The notes below the pieces were generated by a model. The model made no database searches. It was given only the letters and a program-made list of their open reading frames with translations, and was not told where the DNA came from. From Amblyornis subalaris (taxonomy: Eukaryota > Chordata > Aves > Passeriformes > Ptilonorhynchidae): DNA of 64,000 bases. Below, piece by piece: positions 35,301 through 49,179 of this stretch. The position numbers and the translations under genes are program-made. Numbering within the stretch: position 1 is the stretch's first letter; every line of letters begins with the position of its first letter. The stretch covers positions 496,001 through 560,000 of the forward strand of contig JACAXG010000080.1 of the NCBI GenBank assembly GCA_018881555.1. Direction: 5' to 3'.

Positions 35301-37242
35301 NGTAATTGCACTGGTCTTTGTGAAGCTGACTCATACCAGACAGTCAGACCCTGCAAGTTGTCCAGCCCATCATTAAAGATATTTTCGCAGTTAAAGAAGA
35401 AGAGAGTTTGATGCCTTCATTCACATCAGAAAGAAATCAAACAAGCACAGGGCATTTTGCTCTACAACGATAGCTCCAGCTATTTCACTGAAATTAGTAC
35501 CATTGATTTTCAATCAGTTCATTGATGGTGGTGGAAATCTTCATGTGCCTGCAGTAAGCCTACAGGATTGAGTCTAAACCAGCTAGAGATATGACATCTA
35601 TATTGAACACTATTCCCTTTTCACTTGTCCCTATGAGATTATAAAACAACTTTCCACAAGAAATCTAAACATCAAATCTCACTATAATTTGCAATACCTT
35701 TTTATGCCTTTCTTCCTTCTTGACACTTAAACTGAATCATTTTCTCTGTGGTTTGCAATCTAAACAATTACATAAACTTCTGGGTTTCATCAGGGCAGGA
35801 AATCTTCTGAATAGCTGTGGCAAGATCTTTTTACGCAGCGGTGCTCAAATGAAAAACCTGGTTCTAAATGCACTACTGAGTGTACTCCAGAGGTACGTGA
35901 GAAGAAATCAGAATATGAACCCGAGCTCTTTTTGCATCTTATCCAAAGCACCTCAGCTTTCAAACAGGCAGAAGATTTAAATAAGGGAAGGAAAGGAATC
36001 CACCACTGGTTTTCTGGGTCAGGTTCCTCCTGTGTTATTACACAGATGCTATAGACGCACTGTCTGTTTAAAATTTGCCTGTTCTTAAGAGGATAAGAAA
36101 TTCTGTTCTCAAGCCCCCAGTGTTTCACCCAGTGGAATTCTAAAATTGTCAGTAATAATTCTGTAAATTATGTCTACAAGAAAATTGCAGTTTTCTCCTT
36201 CTGAAGGAAAGGATTATTTTACTACATAGTTCAGCGTTCATCTCGGAAAATCACTGATTGGGTTGCTCCTGGCAAATTCACAAACTGCAGTTGTCAGGAC
36301 TATCATAAAGTTGTATGCAACATCAATTTAACGATAACATTACACTGGTTTTCTCTCCAGCCTTGCATGGAGCCTGTGAATTTGTGGGAAAGAGATATTC
36401 AATACCAATGTATTTGTGAACAATGAAGAAAATGACAGATCTGTGTTCTGAGGACATAACATGCACCTTGTCCACATTTCACTTGGGTCCTTTCAAACAG
36501 CTGCCAATCGTGCTTCCAGATAAGTACAGAACATTACATGTATTCAGAAACTGTTTAAATTATTTTAAAGTTTTAGGTTACTACTTTAATTGCAAAGTCT
36601 TAATTTTCCTCTCTTACTAAAGCCATGATATGAATTCTCCTCTCATTGTNATAATTTTCTGTGATATAAGCCTGCTATAATTTAGCACTCAACTGCCCTG
36701 AATCCCATTATGAAGTCTCATCTTATATCACACAGAGTATATCTGAGTANAAAACATAAAATGCTTAGCTTGTAAGGATAGGGAGCTTGTCATCTCTTTA
36801 ATTTGATCACTAAAGTGGAATTTCGGATTTAAAAAAAGTTGGACTATAATGGCAAGATAATGCTAAATATCCAGATTTTTAAAATGAGTGACACACTGTG
36901 CATTTCACAGATAGAGATACGTGTGACCTTCACAGAAGTTAATTAAAGTANGCAGAAAAAAAATTCAAACTGCTTTTTTTTCTTGGAAATATGTATTTCA
37001 AATGTCCCTGGCCCTGAGCAGTATATGGGGTAGTTCAACATGTCTCCTATTCCCATACAAGGTCCCCTTGAATAACTTCCCTCTGGAGATTGCGACAGCG
37101 AGGATGCCTCTGTCACTCTGCTATTGGCATGTTTAACAGAAATCCTCTTTTGCTGGTCCACAGGCGACATTGGTTTAGGCTTTGAACATTTTTCAAGAAA
37201 TCCTGAGGTAGATCTGAAATGGAACATTTGTGTCGACCTCGC
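29381..37242. other. Gene desert, nothing recognised
   Basis: About 7.9 kb of unique AT-rich sequence with a (TTTG)n run at 31262-31279. Open frames are short and unrecognisable. A segment at 35225-35280 weakly recalls a CR1 tail but lacks the diagnostic words. Confidence 0.5.
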
Positions 37243-37301
37243 GATAGAATCATAGAATTGTTTGGGTTGGAAAAGACCTTTAAGATAATTGAGTCTAATC
37301 G
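37243..37301 (-). mobile_element. CR1 LINE 3'-end fragment
   Basis: The plus strand reads ATAGAATCATAGAATTG, then TTTGGGTTGGAAAAGACC, which is the reverse complement of the usual CR1 terminus (GGTCC..TTCCAACC..ATTCTATGATTC). Only about 60 bases remain, so it is an old, heavily 5'-truncated copy. Confidence 0.85.
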
Positions 37302-40300
37302 TTCTTATTACCTAATGATTTGTTTCCTTAATGTGACTGCCTGAAATTTGCAGTAGTAAGTTTATTGCTGTGACAACCATACAGACCCTCTGGTTTACTG
37401 GATTCTTTTACAGCAGTAAGAACAAAGGGTTAGAAATAATGTAACACACGAATAAAAAAATGTTATTTGCTTGATGAAAATTCAGGGAGTGTCTTCAAGT
37501 AATATTTGAGCAAAGGTCATGAATAAGCTTAATGAAGCAATGTTTTCTTACAGTGGCTTTTCAAATTTGAAGCAAATTACTCTTTGTACACTCANTGCTT
37601 ACTAACTGTTCAACAGCTGAAATAAAGTACTTGAAAATGCACAGACCTCTGTGATACAAGGATCTGTGAGACCTGAACAGGGGAATAATGTCCTGTATCC
37701 TACAAAGTGTTTCTAGGATTGCCCCAGATTTCACATTCTAGATTGGAGTGGAACAAACCCTAATTTCCTCCTCCATCCCCCCGATCCCAGAACTGGGAAG
37801 CCACGTTAAAAAACACTTCCCTGTGATAGAGAAGATCTAATACAGGCCTTTGTTTTCCAGTATGTTCCACCATTTTTGCCACAAGCACCGTGCTACCAAG
37901 CAGTTTAAGAGATGGAACACTGACTTATTTTTTTATTGGAGCTGTTCTACTTTGCAAAATAATTAAATACTCTTTCCACAGGAAGTAGAATGTACACAGG
38001 TCTGCTACAGCTCAAGAGAATGATCTAAGCATGGCTTAGAGTCTGCCAGAAGACCATGTAGCTCTTTGTGCTCTCACAAATCCCATTCTCTGCTGGGTTC
38101 TTCCCATATCGTCCATGCCCAGCTGTTGGCTTTCTGTGGATTTTGAGGTGTTTCACACTTCCAGCAGGGCTGGATAAGGGAAATTGTGACATAACAAAGC
38201 AACAGCTCCATGGCCAGGTTGTGATGGTGCAGGTGGCACCAGAGGTTCAGGTTGTAAATCAAAATACTCCAGCAGTCTGGTGTTCGTGGAATGTCACCTT
38301 ACACTGGAGAAGCCTTTTCCAGTGAAAGTCTTACCAAAGTGCTGTGATCCTGTAAAAAGTTTTAGTTTCAATGAACTGACGTTTTTTCTGACAAAAAACC
38401 CTTTTTGTCTAAACCCTTGATAGCACCAATGGTAAATGTGTAGGTGAAATGAAAGGTTTGCCGCTGTTAGAAATAATATTTACGAAACTGATTGCAAACA
38501 CGTTTCAATTGAGGAAAGGAAAAAGTGCTAACAATGAGTGGCTAAATACTTGCTGCTCACATAANGACACACTTTTTTTTCCTAGCACAATTGTGGAGCA
38601 TAAGACACGGAGGTGGCCTTGGGGGAGAAGATGCAATAAACAGTGGACTCCCTTTTTTACAATAAATTTTCATAAAAATATCTACAAAAAGGCCAAGTTA
38701 GCAGTGTTGGATATTACAATGTATTTGATTAATTTTTTCTTTTTTAATATAAAATTGTCAGATAATCTTGTCCTGTAAAAATACTACATTTTAAAATTCA
38801 CCGTGGAGCTGTCAGGCTCCCACAGCCTCTTAGAGCTGGAGCTGGTACTGAGCTTGTGCTCCTTGTCAAAATTTAATGAGACGACCAGTTCTAAAATAAT
38901 TGAATTTTCATATCAGAGCGAACCAGGATTACTCAGACAATAAAAATGCTGAGTCCTGTACTGTTACTGGCAAATACCTTTTGCTTTGCTCATGGAATCA
39001 GTATGTAAATGTTCAGGGTTTGTATTTAAGGCATCTTATGCATTTAGAGTTGTAGTACTGGCAATAATTTCAAATGGTGCTGTTGATAAGTAGCTGGTTT
39101 TTTTTTTTTTATAATGTTCAAACTGTAATTTGTTTGGTGAATCAGGATAAGCATTTGGTCTATATTTTATATAAATGTTAATGCAGTTGCAGTTTAATTA
39201 TATTTCTTAACTTTGAGCATTTCAAAAGTAGAATTTGAAGACCACTCCATCAGATTGTCTTGCTTCCATGGAATACTTATGAGCACAGTCCCTCTGACTT
39301 CTGACTTTAAAGAGTAGAACTGTCCCCGAAGTTGTGGCTGCTGCAGAGGGTGAATCTGCGTGGTGAGGCATGAAGAGCAGGACAATGCTGGATGTATTCC
39401 TCAGCCTGCAGGTTGAAAAGTCAGACACAAAAGGGCCCCATCAGAGTTACAAAAGGATTAAAAACCAAACCAGACCAAACCCCCATCCCTAACTGGGACT
39501 ATTTACATAAATGCTTCAAGCAAAGCTAAAATGTACCTCAACAGCCTGGGGTTGGTACTGCAAAAATGGCTCATGGAGATAATTAAATGGATTCTCAAGA
39601 AATCATTAGGCTGAACATTACTGACATCTTTATATCCTTTTCTAGTTTTCCAGAGGTTATAGTGAGGTATAAAACCGCAGGAATAAGGACTGCTAAACTT
39701 TTCCAGCAGGCCAAATGTCTGGGACCATCTTAACATCAGAATTTCACTTGACTATGTGAAGTTGTGCTGAATTTTCAATGTGTGGCAAGAAAGTATTTAA
39801 CTATAATTCACAGTGAGCTCCCGAACAACTCTCAGCACNTAAAAGGCCTCTGATCCATTTTTGCACTTGCTTTTCAGCCCATATCTCCCTTCAAAACACA
39901 CNGACTGCCTCAGCTAACACTGAAGGCAGAGTTAATTAGCCACGCNCATAACTTTGTTTCACTGCCCAGCTCACCTAATTTGAGAGATGTTCCTGTGTAG
40001 CTGTCCAGATANGCTATAGAAAATCTGTAAAGGAGAGAGGAATTGGAAAAATACATTTCTAAACACAAAGTGAATTCACAAGATGAATTCCAAACACTGA
40101 TAAAAGATGAACTGGGAAAAGTCTCTGCTGTGGCTGCTGTCCTGACGTTTCTCCATGTCGGGGAGGAGCCTGCACTGCTTGATGGGAGATGTAGTTTAGT
40201 CCTGAACACNGAATTTAAAAAGGGAAGAAATGCAGGAAAGAGGCAATCTGAAAGGAAATTATTGTAGGTCCTGTGTTTCACTTGTGTGATGTAGTGCTAT

Positions 40301-41310
40301 GGTAGAGCTCTTGTAAAACCTGTGGGGCCCAGTGAACATCTGGATTTATTTTTGTTGTTATTATTACAGTAATATTGGTTGGGAAAGTGATTATTCATAA
40401 CTGCCTTAAATGGAATTGTGAAGTTGTGTGTTTATTTTCTAGTCTGCAAATTAACCACTTCATAGTTACATAATTGGCATTTCCCTTTTTTTATTCCTGC
40501 ACATGAAGGTTACTTCACAACATTGTTGAAGAAGTCTTACCTCCTATTAGCTGTGCATGGAGCCTCAAAACTGCAGGTACTTCTGAAAATTGATTATGGN
40601 ATATTTTAATAACAGAAGCTGTTTNTATAGGGGTGCTCAATCTGCCTGCAAACCGACCTTATAATTTGCCTTTTGCGTGATGTCCTTGAATAATTAGTGA
40701 GAGAGAAGACTCCATAGATTCAGGGGAGGTGTAGTCCTACCAAAATCATAGCATATGGAAAAGAAAAGCATTATTAGCCCAGAAAAATACACTTTGGTCA
40801 GGCAATGCCCAACAGTATAAAGTAGTTGGTAAAGTTATTGGTCACCTGGGTTAAGGANGGAGCGAGGACCCTTGGAAACATTCCCACATTCCCAGTGGCT
40901 CCTGGAAGAGGTGACAGAGCTGAGACTTTTGACTCGTTCATTTTCCCCGTTCTTATGTGTTTTTTTTCTGCTTTATTTACTTCTTGCTTTGCTTAACTAC
41001 GGTCTTGCTACCTTATGGAAGGGCTGTTGAGCTTTTTTTTTTTTTAATGTGGGGTTTTTTTTGATATGCAGGATAATGAACAGCAATTTCTCTACTTCCC
41101 CTGGTGAGTCATTTAATAATACAAACGGTAGACCAGAAGCTGGAAAAGAAGATTGAGAACCAGCAGAAAAGTTAGAAAACTGAGGTTACACTTGCCTGGG
41201 AAAGGGGGCATCATGTGAATAACTTAATCTCTCTCAGATGAGGCTTCTTTACATCTAGGGGTGGAGTCAAGCAGTATGTGCGTTGTTCCATGTTAGCACC
41301 AATTCAGCAG
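37302..41310. other. Gene desert, nothing recognised
   Basis: Unique AT-rich sequence with several homopolymer T runs (for example T13 at 39098-39110). No recognisable exon. Confidence 0.5.
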
Positions 41311-41370
41311 TCATAGGATCCTGGAATGGTTAGGGTTGCAAGAGACCCTGTAGGCAACTTCTCAGTCTTC
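41311..41370 (-). mobile_element. CR1 LINE 3'-end fragment
   Basis: TCATAGGATCCTGGAATGG followed by TTAGGGTTGCAAGAGACC matches the reverse complement of the CR1 tail with several substitutions. A short, diverged relic. Confidence 0.75.
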
Positions 41371-43169
41371 AAATTTCGTGTTGTTTCTGGTATCATGGCA
41401 CCTGAGTTACCATATCCCATTGAGTCTTAAGAAAGAATATCATATTTACCAGGATTTATATCCTTTTTTTTTACTCTGTTCCTCCTGAAAGCTTTCCTAG
41501 TCAAGTATGACTTTAATACCTTCTGTATTTCTCTCCCTCAATTATGAACAGGTTTTACACGCTGAAAATTGCTGCTGGCAGGAGCTGTGTGTCAGGTAAT
41601 TGGGTGTCACCTCCGTGCCCTGGAGAATGCTCTGAAAGACAGCAACACTGAGCAGTGGACAGCTGCATCAGGTGACTTGTGAAATCAGCAGCCCATTATT
41701 TTCTGAAATACACTGAAAAAATACGTTAGATGTAAGGGACACATAAGAAACAAAATCCTGTGACAGTTTCTTAAGCCTGTGAAATAGAGAAATATTGCAA
41801 AGTGAGACCAAATTTTGTACTTCAAAACACCAGTTTCCACCCAAATAATCATTCATAAGAAAATAAAATTCAAAAATGGGCANAAGACTGAAACTTTTCA
41901 TGCAGACACAAAACAAGATAACTTGGAAAGGTCCCAGAGCGAACAATGGAAAACTCCAGGTTCCAGAGCAAGAGGCATTTCCCACTTTGGCTAAAGGATA
42001 TTGCCTTGTGTCAGAATCAGTGTATTTCTCATTTTTTGGATGGACCTTTTTCAAATTTCCAGTAGAAGCAGCTATAGCAAAGATACTGTTTGTGCAACTG
42101 GATATTATTGCTCTTTTGTTTTCTTTGGATGATCAATGGAATTTAAGAAAATTTGATTTTGTGTTAAAATCCTAAGAGGCTGGAGTCGGCTGGTTCCACT
42201 GGCTCTGCTGCAGTGTTGGCAAGACCCAGAACAGCCAGGAGAAGAGTTCTGAGCCACTTTTGTGTTACATTTATACCAATTGCACAGGGCAAGTCACTTC
42301 TGTAAAAATACTGAGTTCTGCTGATGTACCAGAACGCACTCAGTTCATTGGCTTCTCAAAGGGTGGCTAAATCGTGATGGAGCAGCTGAGAGAAGGCAGG
42401 TAAAGCTCATTAATGTTATTAAACAGTTTAAATTTTCTAGAGGTTAAGACTTTTCAGCCTGAGCCTGAAATTCAGTGCTGCTGCTGTAGCAGTGATGCAT
42501 CATTACACCTTGCCCTCCCCTTCTGCATTTGCACTGGAGCAGCTTCTCTTCAGAGCAAGTGTGCAATGACACAGCATCTGTGTCCAGCTGGGACCCTCCT
42601 GTGGGCCTGGGGAGACAATGCTCATTTCCATGGATCAGTCCAAAGGTGCATGTTGTCCCACGACTGAAAAAGGCAAAGAGTCACCAATATGGTCTTTTAG
42701 CCCTAACAGACTTTAGTACCCCATTTCTTTATCTTAGATCNACTTTATTATAATACAGTAATTACACAGGAAAAAAAAGTAATGATCATAATGTCGGGCA
42801 CATTTAACCTCCTTGTGTGTCCCAGGATTCTCTGCACTGAGGGCTCCAGGAAAGGCCTTCCCTGACTTCCTGATAACTGGATGAGTGATTATCCCCCTTG
42901 TTAATGGGCAATGATATAGAAAAGTCTTCCATATGTACAGAATATTCATGAGGGGGCTGCACAAGCCCAGATAAGGATATAAGATGCCACAAGCAATCAC
43001 TTATAGGAACACTATGAAAAAAACAGTCACACTCAGGGACACTGAGCCAGACTTGGTGTTTCTGGGTGAGGGTGACAGGAGGACAGATCCATGGCTGTCA
43101 TCTGGGGACAGGGACCGACCCCATGGCTGAGCTTTACCAGCAAGAGTGTTTGGCATCATGTCCTTCTGC
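41371..43169. other. Gene desert, nothing recognised
   Basis: Unique sequence with no recognisable exon or repeat. A modestly GC-richer patch lies at 42480-42660. Confidence 0.5.
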
Positions 43170-43249
43170 TGGAAGGTGTCCCTGTCCTAGGTAGGGACCA
43201 GATGATCTTTAAGGTCCCTTCCAACCCAAACCATTCTATGGTTCTGTGA
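43170..43249 (+). mobile_element. CR1 LINE 3'-end fragment
   Basis: Contains GATGATCTTTAAGGTCCC, then TTCCAACCCAAACCATTC and TATGGTTCTGTGA, a nearly consensus CR1 terminus in plus orientation, preceded by the GGAAGGTGTCCCTG segment. It is 5'-truncated to about 80 bases. Confidence 0.92.
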
Positions 43250-46200
43250 CTATTTCAGCTGCCTCATGTCAGGGTGAGATTTGCCCTCATGTGGGATCCC
43301 AGCTCCAAATGTGGGCAAAGCACAGACATTGGTGAAGGTCCAGGAGCACAGCAGGGGCTGGAGAGGCTTTCCTTGGGAGAAGAATTGTCTGAACACCTGA
43401 AGGGCTGCCCTTTATCAAAGAATTAGAGGATCCTTAGGTCAAGGTTTTCAATTACTCTCATATTTCAGTTTGATATTCCAACATTTTTTCCCAATGAGAT
43501 GGAAACATTAACATTTGTAAATCAACAATCTGAAAAATACACAGTGTCAGTCAAATNTTCTGATGATTTTGAGAGGCGCTATTTAATTTTTTATGTTAGC
43601 ATTTCCCAGTATTTTATAAAAATGTATTTCTTGAGAAGGAAAAGTAAGTTATTATGGAAAGAAAATGGCATGCTGATAACTGTAAAATTTCCTAACTACG
43701 TATGTTGAAACAAAGAAATTCATACATGTGAGGCACTCTCACTTTCTGTTTAACAAAGTGATGTCTTCCTAGACAAATCACATTTTGGAAAATAAACTGA
43801 AGACTATCATTCTTATTAAAGCAGCTCTTCTAACCACACAGAGCAAGACTTTAGCCCAGTAAACTTTTCAAAAAAGTAATGGATTACGGTGATGGGAGAC
43901 CTGGTATTCCAAGTCAGGTTTAATGGATGCTCCATTCTCTGCTGTGGTTCTTTCCATTCAAAGTCCTTTTGAATAGCACTGAAATAACTTGTGTGATGTG
44001 ATCAGCTCAGGTAGGACCAGTCGTGAGCCACACTNTTTGGACAATAACCTCGCTTCCTTGGCACTGCTTGTAAGTGAAAAATGGCTTTCTTATTACACAG
44101 ACTTCTGTTGGTAAAAAAACCCATTTCTCTTCTATGACAGATTTCTGCTTTCATTAAAAAAATTATTTCCCATACACTCTTTCCAACAAACCCATATGTT
44201 TGGGGGCAAAAAAAACCCAAGCCAACCAAACAACCAAAACCCAACCTTCCAAAAATGCATTCCTTTCTAATTCTATTCCACTAAAATAAATCACCAAAGC
44301 TGAATGCTTTTTTCCTAGCCTGGAAAGTACCAAAGCTGAGTGGATGTCATTCCAACACAAAACNAAATCCAAACGGATCGGCCTGAGGTTCTGTTGAACT
44401 CCTACCAGACCTTGCCCAATGCAGCTTCAGTCACAAGCAAATTCCCTGTGCAGTTTTCTTCCNGCACTGCCACCAAAAACCAGCCAATGATTAGCACAGA
44501 AGGCTTGTGCCCATTTCTGTGCATCCTGCAGGCACTCTGGAGATGCTGTAGCTCATAAACACACACAGACTGGGTCATGGAAGGGGCTGTGGGGAAGATT
44601 GCTCGAGTTCTGAGCCCTGGATGGGCTGGGCGTGGACATTCTGCTCCAGCATTTGCAGAGGTGTCCACTCCACAGTTCGGGGTCACATCTGCACTGCCTG
44701 CAGCACCTGCTNCCTTTCCATAGAGCACCAAACAATATTTAAGCTTTCTTTACACATAGCAAATACATTTTATTCATTTTTTTCCTTGTATCAATAGAAA
44801 CATAATTTTTGTTATTTCTAAAAAAAAATACGTGCTAGATTTGGAAACTATTTCTGCAAAAATCCTTTATCTGCCTCCCTTCAGAAGTGCAGCAAATCCT
44901 AATATGATTTATCGAAAGTCCTTGCTTCCAAAAGGCATTGTGGCCACTGAAATAATGAACTACTTGAAAGTCACATTTAATTTACTTCCAAAGAAACAAG
45001 CTAGCATTGCTCAAGGTTGCTGGGGAAACAGGAAAGCTGCTTTAGATCAGTTTGCAGCGGAGAAGACTTGATGATATTTTGCAATTTGCACATGTTCCCC
45101 ATAACTTTAACAATCTCTCATTTTCAGAAACCCATTTCTGACTTTGTGTTAAATATTCGTCTTCATTCCCACAGCATGGCCTTGTTTTCAGTTGTGGATT
45201 CAGGTTCACAAATCTGACTTAAAAATAAGCTGGTTTATCACAACTGTGTACGTATTTCTTCTCTGGGGTCCATTTATCAAAGAATGCATCCAATTTCAGC
45301 CCAAGAGAAGACCACGGTAGGCATAAAAATCTCATTTCTTGGGTTTCCACGGTACCAACCTTATGTGTGATCAGACCCTTCCCAAAATCTTTTATTGGCT
45401 ACTCTTAGACTTCCCTGCTTTAAAGAAAAGTTCTAATAATTTCCAGAGTTGTAAAACTCAATTACTGGGCTCACTTAGTGCTCTGCTACAAAGAAAAAGA
45501 AAATCACATTTGAAAGCAACGTGTGCAAGTTGAGTTCTGCTAATCCTTCTCCTGGAGACAAATCAGAACCCCCTTTTCCATCAGTTGCAGTGGACAAATG
45601 TGATTTAACCTGCACATACCCTGTGCTATCAAATTTATCCCAATTTACTCAAAGCTGAAGTGGTGAAGTGACAGAGACAGAGAAATAAGGAAGGCTGCCC
45701 TTGGCAGGAAGGGAAGCTGAAACAGGCCTGCAATGCTCAGATCTGGGCTGCTTCCTAGGAGAGTTTTCTCACAACACCTGGNTGGAGTCCCAGGATTACA
45801 GCAAGCACAAATTAACTTAAAAATTAACAAAAATATTAATCAAAATTAAAGTGCTTAAAATAATTGATGGTATTGAGTCCACATTGCTCTCATTTAGTCT
45901 CAGAGAAACACAATTTAGAAAATAGCCTAAAACAAGAGATACACAATATCTCTAGTGTAGCTGCACCTCATGTCTTGGTATTCTACAGGTACTGTAGGTG
46001 ATGTGTTCTGAAATATCTGTTAGAAAATCCCCGGTTTTTCTATCAACNCATTTTTAGTTCAGATATTGGAGATCAAATTTCATCGCTACCCGTTTTGCTT
46101 GGGTTTGGTCATTAATTTTCCTCCATGCATCCCATCAAAATGCCTTTTTTTNCCCCTATTCTTTGCCTAATTACGTATTTTGAGACTTTTGGTGACATTC

Positions 46201-46599
46201 CATCAAATGTTCACAGAATTTTGCTCTGGTTTAGAATCACTGTCTTTTTAAGGTACCCTAGAGGTGTTTTTGATTGAATGCTCTATTTTACTTCCTTAAA
46301 TCACGGTGCTTTCATCCAGCAGGATGAGCTGAAGAGAGGAGAAAGCAGAGGGCTGCCAAAGGTGCCTGGAAGCAGGAGTGAGGGTCAGGGAACAGCACGG
46401 TGGAGGTTTGGCCCGGGACACCTTGGAATACAACACAGACAATGAATAACAGAAACAAGGAGGATCCAGAGGAAAAGTCTCTGAGCAACCGGAGATAAGG
46501 NAAAAAGGGCTTGTTGGGAAAAGACTGATCTTAGAAGAGAAAAAGTTACTTTCCACTGAAGTCCTGCCTGTAAGCTTAAGGTGGGCATCCTGCTGTGCC
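43250..46599. other. Gene desert, nothing recognised
   Basis: Unique AT-rich sequence without recognisable exons. A somewhat GC-richer patch lies at 44560-44720. Confidence 0.5.
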
Positions 46600-46920
46600 T
46601 GGAAGGGTCTGAGCAGGAAATCTCCCCCGCCCCAGGGCATGCATTCCTGCCTGGTGCCGGCCGGGACAGGCACTGCCCGCCCTGGAAATGTGCCCGGTGG
46701 GGAATTCTGAAACCTGCTCNGAGCTCTCTGCCCGCTGCCTTACAAATGTAAATGTTGTGCCGGGGGATAAGAGACCTGACAAAGCCGATAACACACCCTG
46801 AGCGGGTCGGTCGAGCCGCCCCCCGGAGCGGGGGTGCAGTGGATGCCCGGAACGGGCACTGGGGCTGGCCAGGCACGAGGAACGGGTCTGTCCTGGGGCA
46901 CCGATGGGTTATCAAACGTA
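46600..46920. promoter_or_regulatory. Isolated GC/CpG-rich patch in the desert
   Basis: About 320 bases with raised GC and several CpGs, surrounded by AT-rich DNA. It encloses a less GC-rich core near 46740-46795 carrying ACAAATGTAAATGTTG and GGGGATAAGAG. No protein is recognised. Possibly an enhancer-associated CpG cluster or an unannotated promoter. Confidence 0.4.
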
Positions 46921-49179
46921 AAGGATCCAAGGAAATCCCCCCTTCCCCGTGACAGCCAGCCTTGTGGCAAAAGACATATTGCTGATGTAATTGTCTACAA
47001 ACGGGACCATGGATGGGTAGCCAAGTCAAATTTCAGAAAGAACCCTTGGTGGCCATTTACTGAACAATACTGACAAAACACCAACTAAAACTAGCCGTGT
47101 AATCCTGGACCAGGAATGATTTGCTAATTAAAATTCACTAACAAGTATTTTACAACATAATTCGAAGACTTTTATTCTTGGTATTAAAATTCCAGAGAAG
47201 GAAGTGCACTGTAGCAGTGACAGTGTATTCTTATAGTTTGATGCTATTCTTCATTGCTTAAAAATTAACTGAGGTTTTGTGACTTAAAACAGATCTATTT
47301 TATGGGGGGGGGGGGGGAATAAAAAGAAAGACAGCTAATAAAAGAGAAAAAGGTCAGGAGCTAATCNGATCCAGTCAGTCCCCGAGGTGACTCGCTGAGG
47401 GTCAACACTGAGGGTCAGTGCTGCCATACTTAGGTTTGTTATACAGTAAAATTACTGTATTTTATATTGATTGTGATTTTATTTGATGTGCATTAGCTGC
47501 TGCGAGGTAGTGCCCACTCTGAACCACAGCTATAGCCTTATTAATAAAGGNAATCAGTAGGTTTGTTTGCAGATATATGAAAAATTATGTACTAATCCAT
47601 CAGATGCGTGTGGTCAGCAGTGTTCATCCACTGATTTTAGCCAGGTTGCTTTATCTGCAATGGATTAGAAAANGATACATCACCTCAGAAAAAAGTACAG
47701 GAAATATTAGCTGAAATCCCATTTTAAAAGTAGAAAGCTTTCCCTCAGCCCTGTTAGCACTCTTACATGTCCCACCTTCTCTCTCCTGTTTGTGTTGCTC
47801 TTTCTTATTTCTCCCTTGTTTCTGAACGATGACAATGCTCTAACATGAATGGGCAGCTCAAACCTGGCTTTTGTTCTAAATAATCTGGGCACACGTCCCA
47901 AACAATACATGGAATTTTTGGAAGAGCAATTGAAAGGAGTAGAGCAAAAAATGGGTTGATTTTTGGTCACAACAGCAAGCAGTTCCACCAAGAAGAGTAT
48001 TACTCTGTCATCTTTTAGATAATTCATCAGATCCCTGGAAGATAACCCTGCTTTCTAGAAAGAAAACTTCCTATAGCTGCCATTGCTCAGAAAGGACCAC
48101 CTGAAAATACTTTTTATATTCAGAATAGTTTTCACTTAAAACTTTCAGAGCTGAGAATGTCNTTTCCAGATTTTCATCTACGGAAAGAGGCACAGAATAG
48201 AGAGAGCTCTAGGAAGGAGAAGAAAAATGGAGATGCAAAAGGATGTTTTAGTACTAAAAAAATCAAAGTTATTAAGTATAACTTGGTTATTCACCAATAG
48301 CTAATTTAGAGCATAATCATCTACTCCAACCTGAAGAGTAAACACATTATCATTGGAAAACATTATCTACTGGAATAAATACAGGTACTTATAACAGTAT
48401 TAAGAGTCTACCAAGAGGTTTCTGAGAAATTAGAGTTTTATACCAGGAAAACTCCACTTATCTTCTGTTAAAACAAATTTGTGAAGTGCAGACTCCTTCA
48501 TGCCATAAAGCTGAGCNTGTAGCCCTAAGAATTACACAACTATGAATAATCATACTCAGAACAGGGCAAAAAATAGGTAATTACTATCTCCATAATATGT
48601 TATTGTACAAATTAGTATATCCTGCACCTCTTTGGAAAGAAAATGAGGCATATGTTTTTTGCTGTGTTGTAGACATAGCGGACAATAGACTGATCCCTCA
48701 TGAGAACACAGCAATGCAAAGTGTTGCCTTGTGCCAACAGAAAAAAAAAGGAAGAAAGAAGAAGAAAAAGGACAAAATTACCAGGGAAGGCATGAAATTC
48801 AATGGGGAAAGTGATTTAATTGCATGGAAAAAGAAAGGAATATTAATATGGGGGAAAATGNTCTCCTGTGAAATTAAGGGTGTGTAACAGATAACAGAAA
48901 ATAAATTTTTTAAAAAGCCATAAATTCTACTTGGTAATGTCAATTTAATTTAAAATTCTGCTAAATCTCCCAGTACACATTAGTGTAGATTGGTTAAGAT
49001 TGGTGTGCCCATAAAGGCACTCCAAGAGGCGCACACAATGCCATGCTAATAGGGTTAGGTGCTCAGAATATAAGGTAACACAAGTGCCATTTGATGCAAG
49101 AGTTGCTAGGGAAGGCTGTTTTTTCCCCCCCCGTCTGTTAATTAAGTGAATTTAGTGCTTTTGAAAGGTGCCAGATTGA
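46921..49179. other. Gene desert, nothing recognised
   Basis: Unique AT-rich sequence containing a G14 run (47304-47317) and a purine-rich patch near 48740-48775. The final 200 bases look like unique regulatory DNA leading into the next CpG island. Confidence 0.5.
47304..47317 (+). repeat. G14 homopolymer
   Basis: Fourteen consecutive G in an AT-rich context. Its length is likely uncertain or polymorphic. Confidence 0.9.
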
